A stretch of DNA of 37,362 nt from Clostridia bacterium (GTDB lineage Bacteria; Bacillota; Clostridia; Oscillospirales; SIG627): assembly GCA_017439965.1 (NCBI GenBank), contig JAFSID010000049.1:1-37362 (forward strand), given 5' to 3'. Below the pieces are notes generated by a model. That model had not been told where the DNA came from and searched no databases. It saw nothing but the letters and a program-made list of their open reading frames with translations. The first letter of the stretch is position 1. Every line of letters begins with the position of its first letter. Of this stretch, positions 14,432 through 23,157 are shown piece by piece. Made by a program: the position numbers and the translations under genes.

Positions 14432-16336
14432 TTATTTTCTCTTTCTCCATACGGTGAACTTGAGAAGGGTAAGAATGATGACGGCGAGAAGAACGATTGC
14501 ACCGATATTCGATACGGTTGCGGAAATGCCGAGGCGTGCTGAAAGGTTTATTGCCTTGTCAATTCCGAATACCGCGAAGAGTGCGAGAAGAATACCTACG
14601 ATTCCTTCACCTGCAATCATACCTGAGCAGAAGAGAATGCCGTCGTTTACAATCTCGTTCTTTTCTTCCTCGGGCTTCTTCATCTTGTCGAACGCGAGAC
14701 GGATGAGACCGCCTATCATAATACAAGCGTTAAGCTGTACGGGGAGATAGATACCGATTGCAAAGGGAAGCACTGGAATGCCGATAAACTCAACCACAAA
14801 CGCAATGGCAACGCCGATAAATACGAGTCCCCAGGGAAGATTACCGCCCATAACGCCTTCAACGACGAGCTTCATAAGGCTTGCCTGAGGAGCGCCGAGC
14901 TCTGCCGAGCCAAAGCCCCATGCGGAGTCGAGGAGGTAGAGGGTAGCGCCGATTGCGAGAGCCGATGCAACTACGCCGAGAATTTCGCCTGCCTGCTGCT
15001 TCTTAGGAGTAGCACCGAGAATGTAGCCTGTCTTAAGGTCTTGCGAGGTATCACCTGCAATTGCGGATACGATACAGATTATCGAGCCGATTGCGATTGC
15101 GCTCGCCATACTCTTAGCGCCCGTCATACCCGTTACCTTGAGAACGAGGGTGGCAATGAGAAGGGTTGCGATAGCCATACCCGAAACGGGGTTGTTACTG
15201 CTTCCTACAAGACCTACCATACGGGAGGAAACCGTTGCAAAGAAGAAGCCGAATACAACGATTATTGCCGCACCGAGAAGGGATACGGGAATCTGAGGAA
15301 TGAGCCAGATCGCAAGGGTAAGAACAACGACACCGCCGATGATTATCTTCATGTTGATGTCCTGAGCCGTACGCTCACCCGATGCTGAGCCTGAGCCCTT
15401 CATACTCTTGAGAGCGCCCGTAAAGGTCTTAACGATAAGAGGAAGGGACTTAACAAGGCTTATGATACCGCCTGCCGCAAGAGCACCTGCGCCGATGTAA
15501 CGGATGTAAAGGTCCCAGATTCCTCCTGCTCCGTCGGTTGCGAATATTTCGGAAACCGTTGCAGTACCGGGAGCGATTATTGCCTCGCCTCCGAAAAGCA
15601 CGATGATGGGGATAAGCACCATCCAGCTGAGAACACCGCCTGCAAACATATAGGAGGAGATTCTCGCACCGCAGATGTAACCAACGCTCATAACCGCGGG
15701 GTAAATCTGTGTGCCTATCGTACCTGCAAAGCCCTTGATGGTGTAGGAAACCTCACCTGCAACAGCCTTGAGACCGTCGATGATAAACTTGAAGATTGCC
15801 GCAAAGCCCATACCTGCGAAAACGGTTACGGCGGAAGCACCGCCCTTTTCTCCTGCAAGGAGAACCTCGGCGCAAGCCTTACCCTCGGGATAGGGGAGAG
15901 TGCCGTGCTCCTTAACGATGAGTGCGTTGCGGAGAGGCACCATAAAGAATACGCCGAGGAGACCGCCGATGAGAGCGATAAGGGTTATTTCGAGTATGTC
16001 AGGCTTTTCCATCTTACCCTCTGCCGCCCACAAAAAGAGTGCGGGAAGAGTGAAGATTGCGCCTGCGGCGAGTGACTCACCAGCAGAGCCTATCGTCTGA
16101 ACTACGTTGCTTTCGAGAATTGAATTTCGGCGCATTACTATGCGAATAACACCCATAGCGATTACCGCCGCGGGAATAGATGCGGAAACCGTCATACCGA
16201 CACGAAGTCCGAGATATGCGTTTGCCGCTCCGAATATCACTGCAAGAACGATACCGATGATAATAGAGGTTACCGTCAGCTCGGGAGTTACCTTTTCCGC
16301 AGGGATATAGGGCTTAAAGTCCTTTTTTGAATCCAT
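14432..16336 (-). CDS. OPT-family oligopeptide transporter
   Basis: 634 residues, polytopic with roughly 14-16 hydrophobic segments, matching the bacterial oligopeptide transporter (OPT) superfamily. Family pieces include the N-terminal TSIIIGIVLAVIFGAANAYL, TLPYPEGKACAEVL, SSNNPVSGMAIATLL, AIAGDTSQDLKTGYILGATP and PVLPFAIGIYLP. OPT carriers use the proton gradient to import peptides or metal-chelate compounds. The partner PqqD-like gene downstream and the PepD dipeptidase upstream on the same strand suggest peptide import followed by intracellular hydrolysis. It has its own promoter (16381-16409) in the 75-nt gap after pepD. Confidence 0.92.
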   Translation of the reverse strand: MDSKKDFKPYIPAEKVTPELTVTSIIIGIVLAVIFGAANAYLGLRVGMTVSASIPAAVIAMGVIRIVMRRNSILESNVVQTIGSAGESLAAGAIFTLPALFLWAAEGKMEKPDILEITLIALIGGLLGVFFMVPLRNALIVKEHGTLPYPEGKACAEVLLAGEKGGASAVTVFAGMGFAAIFKFIIDGLKAVAGEVSYTIKGFAGTIGTQIYPAVMSVGYICGARISSYMFAGGVLSWMVLIPIIVLFGGEAIIAPGTATVSEIFATDGAGGIWDLYIRYIGAGALAAGGIISLVKSLPLIVKTFTGALKSMKGSGSASGERTAQDINMKIIIGGVVVLTLAIWLIPQIPVSLLGAAIIVVFGFFFATVSSRMVGLVGSSNNPVSGMAIATLLIATLVLKVTGMTGAKSMASAIAIGSIICIVSAIAGDTSQDLKTGYILGATPKKQQAGEILGVVASALAIGATLYLLDSAWGFGSAELGAPQASLMKLVVEGVMGGNLPWGLVFIGVAIAFVVEFIGIPVLPFAIGIYLPVQLNACIMIGGLIRLAFDKMKKPEEEKNEIVNDGILFCSGMIAGEGIVGILLALFAVFGIDKAINLSARLGISATVSNIGAIVLLAVIILTLLKFTVWRKRK

Positions 16337-16380
16337 TGCTTTTTTGTTCCTTTCAGAATAATTTAAAATGCATCTTGAGT

Positions 16381-16409
16381 ATTATATCATATAAGGTCGG
16401 ATTTTGCAA
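16381..16409 (-). promoter_or_regulatory. SigA-like promoter of OPT-PqqD operon
   Basis: Minus strand TTGCAA (16409-16404), 17-bp spacer, TATAAT (16386-16381), 45 nt ahead of the OPT start. The -35 box almost touches the pepD stop, and no terminator hairpin separates the two genes, so some read-through from pepD is likely. Confidence 0.7.
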
Positions 16410-16411
16410 GA

Positions 16412-17854
16412 CTAATCTTTCATTTGCTCAAGAGTCCTTGTGAGGATTTTCCAAAGCACTTCGACCGAGGATATTTTGAGCCTTTCCTCAACCGTATGTA
16501 TTCCCCGAAGCTCAGGTCCGACGGATATGCAATCGAGCCCGTCTATGCCCGAGGCAAACACTCCGCATTCAAGCCCTGCGTGAATCGCTTCCACTTTTAC
16601 GGGCGCTCCGCTTATCTCCTCTGCGCACTTACACCATATATCACGCGTTTTTGACTCGGCAAGATATTCCCAAGGCGGATAAATACCCGAAACCGATATT
16701 TCGGCGTCAAGAGGGTTTGCAAGGGTGTAAAGTCTTTCCTCAAGCCACTTCATCGCACTTATCTTGCTTGAGCGGAGTGAGAATATAAGCGTCACCTTGT
16801 CCTCATCTGTTTTCATTATTCCGAGGTTTTGCGAGCTTTCGACAAGTCCCTCAATATCCGCGCTCATCGTGACAACACCCTGCGTAGCTGTGGCAAGAAA
16901 CGTGATAAGCTCTGCCGCCTTGCCGGCGATAAGCGAAGCATTTTCATTTTTATTAACACTCACTGAGTAGGTAAATTCAGGCTCGGCGGAAATGATTTCG
17001 GCTTTGACCGTCCCGAGATACTCAAGCAGCTCTTTTTTGACTGTTTCCGCATTGTGTAGGAAAATTTCCGCTGTGGCTGACCTTACTATTGCGTTGGTTT
17101 TATCTCCACCCGAAAGGGATACAAGTCCGTAATTGACGCTTGCTCCGAGGTGATTCAGTACACGACCCATAAGAATGGAGGCGTTAACTCTGTTTTTGTT
17201 TATCTCAACTCCCGAATGACCGCCCTTCATACCGTCAAGGGTAATCTTTAAGCATTCACCGCTCTTGTGAACCCTTTTGATAGGAACATCGATTTTAATA
17301 TCTGCACCTCCTGCGCAGGATACCGTTACGACGTCCAGCTCCTCTGAGTCGAGGTTTATCATATGCTTTCCGTGAAGAAGGCTCATATCAAGCCTTAACG
17401 CTCCGAGCATACCAATCTCCTCGTCGGTCGTGAATACCGCTTCAAGAGGAGGATGAGGAAGGTCGGTAGAGTCAAGAAGCGCCAGTATTATTGCAGAGCC
17501 GATGCCGTTGTCACCGCCGAGGGTGGTGTTTTTCGCACCGAGCATATCTCCGTCAATAAAAAGGTCGAGACCGTCCTTTTCGAAATCGTGGTCGCTGTCC
17601 TCGGTTTTCTGACAGACCATATCGAGATGCCCCTGCAAAATTACGGGAGTACTGTTTTCGTACCCCCTTGCTCCGTTTTTGAATATGACCACGTTGCAGG
17701 CGTCATCCTTAATGCATTTTAATCCGCGCGCCCTTGCAAATTCGACGCACCACTCGGATATTTTCTCCATATCTCCCGAGCCGTGAGGAATGGCACACAT
17801 TTCCTCAAATATTTCAAAAACCCTTGCGGGTCTCAGTCCTTCAAGCTTTTTCAT
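16412..17854 (-). CDS. pepD: Aminoacyl-histidine dipeptidase (M20, PepD/carnosinase)
   Basis: 480 residues of peptidase family M20C. Metal-binding and catalytic blocks are visible: LQGHLDMVCQK (His-x-Asp), TLGGDNGIGSA (bridging Asp), TTDEEIGMLGA (catalytic Glu and metal Glu), NLDSEELD, and the C-terminal HAGLECGVFA. The central lid/dimerisation domain carries GMKGGHSGVEI. The family cleaves Xaa-His and other dipeptides in the cytosol with two zinc ions. The start at 17854 has a GGAGG site 5 nt upstream; a longer frame reaching 17947 would read through the promoter. The neighbouring OPT transporter makes a peptide-scavenging function likely. Confidence 0.92.
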   Translation of the reverse strand: MKKLEGLRPARVFEIFEEMCAIPHGSGDMEKISEWCVEFARARGLKCIKDDACNVVIFKNGARGYENSTPVILQGHLDMVCQKTEDSDHDFEKDGLDLFIDGDMLGAKNTTLGGDNGIGSAIILALLDSTDLPHPPLEAVFTTDEEIGMLGALRLDMSLLHGKHMINLDSEELDVVTVSCAGGADIKIDVPIKRVHKSGECLKITLDGMKGGHSGVEINKNRVNASILMGRVLNHLGASVNYGLVSLSGGDKTNAIVRSATAEIFLHNAETVKKELLEYLGTVKAEIISAEPEFTYSVSVNKNENASLIAGKAAELITFLATATQGVVTMSADIEGLVESSQNLGIMKTDEDKVTLIFSLRSSKISAMKWLEERLYTLANPLDAEISVSGIYPPWEYLAESKTRDIWCKCAEEISGAPVKVEAIHAGLECGVFASGIDGLDCISVGPELRGIHTVEERLKISSVEVLWKILTRTLEQMKD

Positions 17855-17882
17855 TTTATCCTCCGAAAACCGTTGTGTGAAA

Positions 17883-17911
17883 AGTATAACATAAAATATG
17901 CGTTTTATCAA
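17883..17911 (-). promoter_or_regulatory. SigA-like promoter of pepD
   Basis: Minus strand TTGATA (17911-17906), 17-bp spacer, TATACT (17888-17883), 29 nt from the chosen pepD start. Confidence 0.7.
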
Positions 17912-17918
17912 TAAATAC

Positions 17919-17947
17919 TTGAAAAATTCTCGTATATATGCTATCAT
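17919..17947 (+). promoter_or_regulatory. SigA-like promoter of trmO
   Basis: TTGAAA (17919-17924), 17-bp spacer, TATCAT (17942-17947), 29 nt from the trmO start. It is back to back with the pepD promoter, with 7 bp between the -35 boxes. Confidence 0.65.
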
Positions 17948-17975
17948 TTATTAGTTTTTTGTGAGGTGAGGTCAT

Positions 17976-18662
17976 ATGGATAACGAAAGAATAATATCAC
18001 CGATTGCGTATATCAGAACTGATTTTCCCGATAAGTTCGGTGTGCCGAGACAAAGCGGAAGGGTAGACTCACTTGCGGGTGAGATAGTATTCCTTCCCGA
18101 ATACAGTGCTCCCGAGGCTTTTCGCGGAATTGAGGAATTTTCTCATCTGTGGCTGATATTCGACTTTTCTCTTGCGCACCGAGAGGGCTTTTCGCCAACC
18201 GTCAGACCTCCAAGGCTTGGAGGCAATACGAGGGTCGGAGTCTTTGCCAGCCGTTCACCCTTTCGCCCTAATTCAATAGGTCTTTCCTCGGTCAAGCTTG
18301 ACGGCGTTGAATTTCGTGACGGTGTTGCCGTATTGCGTGTCAAGGGCGCAGACCTCGTTGACAATACTCCCATATACGACGTCAAGCCGTATATCCCTTA
18401 TTCCGATTCTCACCCCGACGCCCTCGGCTCGTATTCGGATATTCACGCCGATTACTCACTTGACGTCGTATTTCCCGACGACCTGCTTGATATTATTCCC
18501 GAGAGCAAAAGACGAGCGCTTACCGACACCCTTTCCGATGACCCCCGTCCGTCCTATCAGGAGGATGCGGAGAGGGAATACGTTATGAGCTTTGCAGGCT
18601 TTGATATAGGCTTTCGGGTAAAAAATAAGACTCTTACCGTCACTTCGGTAAAAAAACTATGA
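17976..18662 (+). CDS. trmO: tRNA m6t6A37 methyltransferase TrmO (TsaA-like)
   Basis: 228 residues of the TrmO/UPF0066 (VirR/TsaA-like) family. Diagnostic stretches are IAYIRTDFPDKFGVPRQSG at the N terminus, EEFSHLWLIFDF, TRVGVFASRSPFRPNSIGLS and DLVDNTPIYDVKPYIPYSD. Characterised E. coli TrmO uses S-adenosylmethionine to N6-methylate t6A at position 37 of certain tRNAs, through an unusual beta-barrel fold. The C-terminal extension (about residues 150-228) matches the longer bacterial form. The ribosome binding site is GAGGTGAGG. It is unrelated in function to its neighbours and stands alone between a promoter shared back to back with pepD and the ABC transporter gene. Confidence 0.92.
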   Translation: MDNERIISPIAYIRTDFPDKFGVPRQSGRVDSLAGEIVFLPEYSAPEAFRGIEEFSHLWLIFDFSLAHREGFSPTVRPPRLGGNTRVGVFASRSPFRPNSIGLSSVKLDGVEFRDGVAVLRVKGADLVDNTPIYDVKPYIPYSDSHPDALGSYSDIHADYSLDVVFPDDLLDIIPESKRRALTDTLSDDPRPSYQEDAEREYVMSFAGFDIGFRVKNKTLTVTSVKKL

Positions 18663-18737
18663 AAGTTTATATAATTTGCTATTATTGTTAATAATTGGAT
18701 GATAAAATATTTTCACTAAACTATAAGGAGTGTTTGT

Positions 18738-21443
18738 ATGCTTTCAATACAGAACGTATCCAAGAGATACACAACGGGTACGCTTGTACAGACCGCACTT
18801 GACGGAGTATCACTCAATCTCCGTGACAGCGAATTTGTAGCCGTGCTTGGTCCGAGTGGCTCGGGTAAGACCACTCTCTTGAACGTTATAGGCGGTCTTG
18901 ACAGATATGATTCGGGTGACCTTGTTATAAACGGAATATCCACTAAAAAATACCGTGACAGAGATTGGGATTCCTACCGCAACCACGCAATCGGCTTTGT
19001 GTTCCAAAGCTATAACCTTATCCCTCATCAGACGGTGCTTGCCAACGTCGAGCTTGCCCTTACCATTTCGGGTATATCAAAGGCAGAGAGACGTCGCCGT
19101 GCTACCGCCGCGCTTGAGGAGGTGGGACTCGGAGACCAGCTTCACAAGAAGCCCGCGCAGATGTCGGGCGGACAGATGCAGAGAGTCGCAATTGCAAGGG
19201 CGCTCGTCAACGACCCTGAGATACTGCTTGCCGACGAGCCTACGGGAGCGCTTGACACCGAAACGGGCGTTCAGGTTATGGAGCTTTTGAAAAGGGTTGC
19301 CGAGAAAAGACTCGTCGTTATGGTTACCCACAATCCCGAGCTTGCAGAAAGCTACGCTACCCGTATTGTTAAGCTCCGCGACGGAAAAATAACCGACGAC
19401 TCCAACCCCTTTGAGATTCCCGAGAATATTCCTGCCCGTCACGAAAATATGGGCAAATCCTCAATGTCCTTTATGACCGCCCTCGCGCTCAGCTTCAATA
19501 ACCTCCGCACCAAGAAGGCAAGAACTCTTCTCACCGCCTTTGCAGGCTCTATCGGTATTATCGGAATTGCCTTGATTCTTTCGCTTTCAACGGGCGTTAA
19601 CGATTACATTTCAAGCGTACAGAAGGATACTATGACCTCCTATCCCATTCAGGTCGACGCACAGACTCTTGACCTTATGGGAGTTATGCAGAATACCAAT
19701 CTGTATAATATCTCCTCCGAGCTGACTCACGATACGGGTGCCGTATATTCAAATCCCGCAGGCTTTCATATGGCTTCAGGCTTTACAACAAGCTTTACCG
19801 AAAACAATCTCACGGGCTTTAAGGAATATCTTGATAACCCCGATAGTGAGATACACGAATATATAGGTGAAAACGGTATCGTTTATTCCTATTCCACAAG
19901 CTTTGACGTCTATTCTCACGACCCGAGCGGTGAGCTTCTCAATACCGACGGCTCGACTCTCAATCCTCAATACTCGGCAATGAATTCTATGATGCCCGAG
20001 AGTGCGTCAATGATGATGGGTAATATATCCAACTTTCAGAGAATGATACCCGGCAAGAGCTCTCTTATCAGCCCCGCAATAACCGATGCCTACGAGCTTT
20101 TGCACGGTGAATGGCCCAACGCTTATGACGAAGCGGTGCTCGTTCTTAATAAGAATTACGAGGTTGACGCAAACGTTCTTTATCAGCTCGGCTTCCTTCC
20201 TGCAGAGGAGTACAGAACGACTATGCAGAAAATCACCGCAGGTGAGGATATTGAGCTTGTTCCCGTGAAATTTTCATACGAAGAGGTGCTTGAGAAGGAG
20301 TTTATGCTCGTTCCCGCCTGCGATGTGTATAAGGAGAATGAAAACGGCACGTTTTCAAAAATCGAGGAGACCTCCGCTGACTTTACCGAGGTGCTTGACA
20401 ATAGCTTGAGGCTTCGTATCGTCGGCGTTATAAAGCCGTATGAGGATACCGACTCGTTTTATCTTACCTCCGCAATTGCTTACACCGAGGCACTTGAGGA
20501 TTACGTTATAGAGCATACCGATAACAGCGCTGTCGTACAGACTCAGCTTTTGAATCCCGAGATAAACGTTTTGAATAACCTCATCTTTTCTCCCTCCGAC
20601 GACCAGACCAAGCTTGAGGATGCAAAAATTTATTTCGAAACCTGCGGAGTCAGTGAAAAGGCAAAAATTTTCAAGGAGATGTCGGCGGCATTTATGTCCT
20701 CCGACCCCGAAGCCGCTTCTATGTACGCTCAGATGGGCGAGGTAGAGTCAGCCGCGGCATTTGATAATTATCTTCTTACCGCTGAGCCATCCGCACTCCT
20801 CTATCTCTACGATACCTATATTTCCTCGGGCACCTATGAGGATAACCTCAACGCGTTTGGAGTCGTCTCAAAGGATGCGCCCTCTTCAATCAGCATTTAT
20901 GCGGACAGCTTTGAGGATAAGGATATGATTGGTGAGTGTATTGAAGCGTATAACAAAACGGTTTCCGAAAACGATGAGATAGCCTATACCGATTACGTCG
21001 GACTTCTGATGTCCTCGGTTACGACCATCATCGACGTTATATCCTACGTGCTTATTGCCTTCGTTTCGGTATCCCTCGTCGTTTCCTCGATAATGATAGG
21101 AATCATCACCTACATTTCCGTGCTTGAGCGTACCAAGGAGATTGGTATTCTCCGTGCAATCGGCGCCTCCAAGAAGAACGTTTCTCAGGTATTCAACGCA
21201 GAGACCTTCATTGTCGGACTCTGCTCGGGCGTTATCGGAATAGGCTTTACTCTGCTTCTTATCCTTCCCATCAACGCTATTATCCACGCCCTCTCGGGCA
21301 TTTCCACAATTAACGCAATTCTTCCCTGGAAGGGAGCAATATTCCTCGTCGTGCTTTCGATGATACTCACCGTTATAAGCGGTCTGATTCCCTCTCGCAA
21401 GGCGGCAAAGAAGGATCCCGTTGCAGCCCTTCGCTCTGAATAA
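18738..21443 (+). CDS. MacB-like ABC transporter, fused ATPase and permease
   Basis: 901 residues combining an ABC ATPase (about 1-230) with an FtsX/MacB-type permease. ATPase motifs: Walker A GPSGSGKTT (38-46), signature MSGGQ (142-146), Walker B ILLADEP (162-168) and H-loop VMVTHNP. The first membrane helix lies at about 255-280, followed by a large extracytoplasmic domain of about 480 residues. Three further helices lie near the C terminus, with the FtsX motif ERTKEIGILRAIGASKKNV between helices 2 and 3. This class moves peptides, lipids or drugs outward mechanically. The ribosome binding site is AAGGAG. No clear promoter was seen in the 75-nt gap upstream, so co-transcription with trmO is possible. 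Confidence 0.9.
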   Translation: MLSIQNVSKRYTTGTLVQTALDGVSLNLRDSEFVAVLGPSGSGKTTLLNVIGGLDRYDSGDLVINGISTKKYRDRDWDSYRNHAIGFVFQSYNLIPHQTVLANVELALTISGISKAERRRRATAALEEVGLGDQLHKKPAQMSGGQMQRVAIARALVNDPEILLADEPTGALDTETGVQVMELLKRVAEKRLVVMVTHNPELAESYATRIVKLRDGKITDDSNPFEIPENIPARHENMGKSSMSFMTALALSFNNLRTKKARTLLTAFAGSIGIIGIALILSLSTGVNDYISSVQKDTMTSYPIQVDAQTLDLMGVMQNTNLYNISSELTHDTGAVYSNPAGFHMASGFTTSFTENNLTGFKEYLDNPDSEIHEYIGENGIVYSYSTSFDVYSHDPSGELLNTDGSTLNPQYSAMNSMMPESASMMMGNISNFQRMIPGKSSLISPAITDAYELLHGEWPNAYDEAVLVLNKNYEVDANVLYQLGFLPAEEYRTTMQKITAGEDIELVPVKFSYEEVLEKEFMLVPACDVYKENENGTFSKIEETSADFTEVLDNSLRLRIVGVIKPYEDTDSFYLTSAIAYTEALEDYVIEHTDNSAVVQTQLLNPEINVLNNLIFSPSDDQTKLEDAKIYFETCGVSEKAKIFKEMSAAFMSSDPEAASMYAQMGEVESAAAFDNYLLTAEPSALLYLYDTYISSGTYEDNLNAFGVVSKDAPSSISIYADSFEDKDMIGECIEAYNKTVSENDEIAYTDYVGLLMSSVTTIIDVISYVLIAFVSVSLVVSSIMIGIITYISVLERTKEIGILRAIGASKKNVSQVFNAETFIVGLCSGVIGIGFTLLLILPINAIIHALSGISTINAILPWKGAIFLVVLSMILTVISGLIPSRKAAKKDPVAALRSE

Positions 21444-21449
21444 AAAATC

Positions 21450-21477
21450 AGGAGACGGTTAAACCGTCTCCTTTTTT
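21450..21477 (+). terminator. Terminator of ABC transporter gene
   Basis: GGAGACGGT (21451-21459), TTA-type loop, ACCGTCTCC (21463-21471), then TTTTTT. The right half lies inside the last codons of the convergent MBL-fold gene, so the two genes share sequence at their 3' ends. Confidence 0.85.
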
Positions 21478-22328
21478 ACCTTTAGTCTGTTATCATCAAT
21501 TACAAGTGTTATAAGCCCCTCGTTTTCAAGATATGTGAGATAGGAACGAAGGGTTGCCATGCAGAGTGCGTTTTGCTCAAAGGTCATAGTGAGCGAAAGG
21601 GCATCGAAAATTTCAGCAAGAAGCTCTTCAACGCTTACAAGCTCTGTACAAAGAGATAATATCATATCGCAGTTTTTGAGAATTGCTTGTCTGTTGACCT
21701 CGATAAGCTCCGTGAGACCGTCGGGTGCTTCTGCGTGTGACAGCACGAAGCGTTCGCCCTTAAGCGTCTCAAGTCTGTCAAGAGTCTCAAGCTGAGCCTT
21801 GATGTCCCACATAAAGCCGAGTGAATATTTTTCAAGCGTTTCGGGGCTTGACAGAGCGTCACCGAGATAAACCGTGCCGTCGGGCATCTTGTAGCCCACC
21901 ATATCAAACGAGTGACCAGGTAGGTCTATTATTTCGATTCCGTCAAGGGACAGCTCCTCGGCGTCTGACGGTGTTGCAAGCATAAATTTGTGCCTTAACG
22001 CTTCGGGCGGAAAGCCTCCGTAAACGTAGGTAGGCTCAAGAATCGGGAATTGTGTAAAGGCACGCTCGATTCCTCGGGCAAGCACACGGCATCCCGTCCT
22101 CTCCTGAAGAAAGGCGCATCCGCCGATATGGTCGGCGTGCGAATGTGTGACGAGCACCGCCTTTAAATCAAGACCCATTGCGTCAAGCGTTTTGAGTATC
22201 TTCTTTGCGGCGTCCTTGTTGTTACCCGAGTCGATAAGATAGGCGTCCTTGCCAACGGTATAAAGACCGATTTTCGAGGGCATTGAAAAGTAGTGACAGC
22301 TGTCGGTAAGTGTTATAAGCTCGTACAT
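21459..22328 (-). CDS. MBL-fold metallo-hydrolase
   Basis: 289 residues of the metallo-beta-lactamase fold. The zinc site THSHADH spans residues 61-67; the downstream LPGHSFDMVGY and VLSHAEAP supply further ligand histidines. The general layout is like glyoxalase-II-type hydrolases, and the C-terminal 80 residues (from about LIEVNRQAILKNCDMIL) form a helical extension that looks like a small winged-helix. The substrate cannot be called. The start overlaps the stop of the upstream hypothetical gene by one base (TAATG), making it the third gene of the ftsK operon. Confidence 0.85.
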   Translation of the reverse strand: MYELITLTDSCHYFSMPSKIGLYTVGKDAYLIDSGNNKDAAKKILKTLDAMGLDLKAVLVTHSHADHIGGCAFLQERTGCRVLARGIERAFTQFPILEPTYVYGGFPPEALRHKFMLATPSDAEELSLDGIEIIDLPGHSFDMVGYKMPDGTVYLGDALSSPETLEKYSLGFMWDIKAQLETLDRLETLKGERFVLSHAEAPDGLTELIEVNRQAILKNCDMILSLCTELVSVEELLAEIFDALSLTMTFEQNALCMATLRSYLTYLENEGLITLVIDDNRLKVKKETV

Positions 22329-23155
22329 TATTCCTCCTCCGTTTCAAAGGGAGTAAGTGCCTCTGAAAGCGCGTTGACGTCGAGGGTCTCAAACGCTTTT
22401 GCAATATCGAAATATCCAACCTGCCTTGCAAGAGAGTCACGGGAGAGGCCGTCGGAGTATTCTATTCTGCTCGTCATAAAGTCCTGAGCCGAGGGAATGA
22501 ACAGCACCGAGTATTCATCACCGCAAACGAGCGCGAAGGACTGAAAACGGCTGTCAAGAAGCTTTGCAAACTGAACGATGCGTGAATCGGTGCTTTCGGG
22601 AATATATAATTCCTCAACGTATTCATCCGTCAGGGCGGGGAAGTAGCCCTTGAATACGCTACCCTCAAAGTCAAACGCAGAGCCTACCGCCGCCATACCC
22701 GAGGCGGATTCGTTGGCGCCGTTCAGTATTCTTACAAAGCCCGTGTCGATTCCGTTTACCGAGTAGCATACCGTCCAGTGATGAAGGGTGTCGGGATAGA
22801 GCAGATTGAGAGTAGAGGTGTATCTCGGCTTGTCAATCTTGGAGGACTCGGGACACAGTGTCTGAGGAAGTCTTTCTCTGTATACCTTGAGATATGCGAG
22901 AAGATTTTTCTTCTTTAAGGAATAGTTCATATAAAACGCGGCGGTATACACCATAACGAAGAAGATGACCGCACCGAAAAGACCTATGGCAAAATAGCCG
23001 AGTATCGCCATTGATACCGAGGCGATAAAGCTTATTGCCGTCATACGCTTGCCCGTCTTTTTGTCCGCCTTTTTTATTTCTTCCAAAAGAGCCAAAAGCT
23101 CTCGTAATTGAGAGCTTTCGTAAAGGTTATTGAATTTGTCGTTGAAGTTTTCCAT
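22328..23155 (-). CDS. Hypothetical two-TM membrane protein
   Basis: 275 residues; no family recognised with confidence. A charged N-terminal helix (residues 1-38, rich in Glu and Lys) precedes two adjacent membrane helices at about 40-60 and 62-80. A cytoplasmic mixed domain of about 190 residues follows, and the C terminus is acidic (TEEE). The arrangement (helix, hairpin of two TMs, globular tail) recalls DUF3137-type proteins, but that is a weak impression. It starts 2 nt after the ftsK stop and overlaps the MBL-fold gene, so it belongs to the ftsK operon. A membrane-associated role near the division or sporulation septum is possible but not shown. Confidence 0.6.
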   Translation of the reverse strand: MENFNDKFNNLYESSQLRELLALLEEIKKADKKTGKRMTAISFIASVSMAILGYFAIGLFGAVIFFVMVYTAAFYMNYSLKKKNLLAYLKVYRERLPQTLCPESSKIDKPRYTSTLNLLYPDTLHHWTVCYSVNGIDTGFVRILNGANESASGMAAVGSAFDFEGSVFKGYFPALTDEYVEELYIPESTDSRIVQFAKLLDSRFQSFALVCGDEYSVLFIPSAQDFMTSRIEYSDGLSRDSLARQVGYFDIAKAFETLDVNALSEALTPFETEEE

Positions 23156-23157
23156 AA

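Noticed and set aside
17855-17947. Longer N terminus for PepD
   Set aside because: It would run through both divergent promoters, and the GGAGG site points to 17854.
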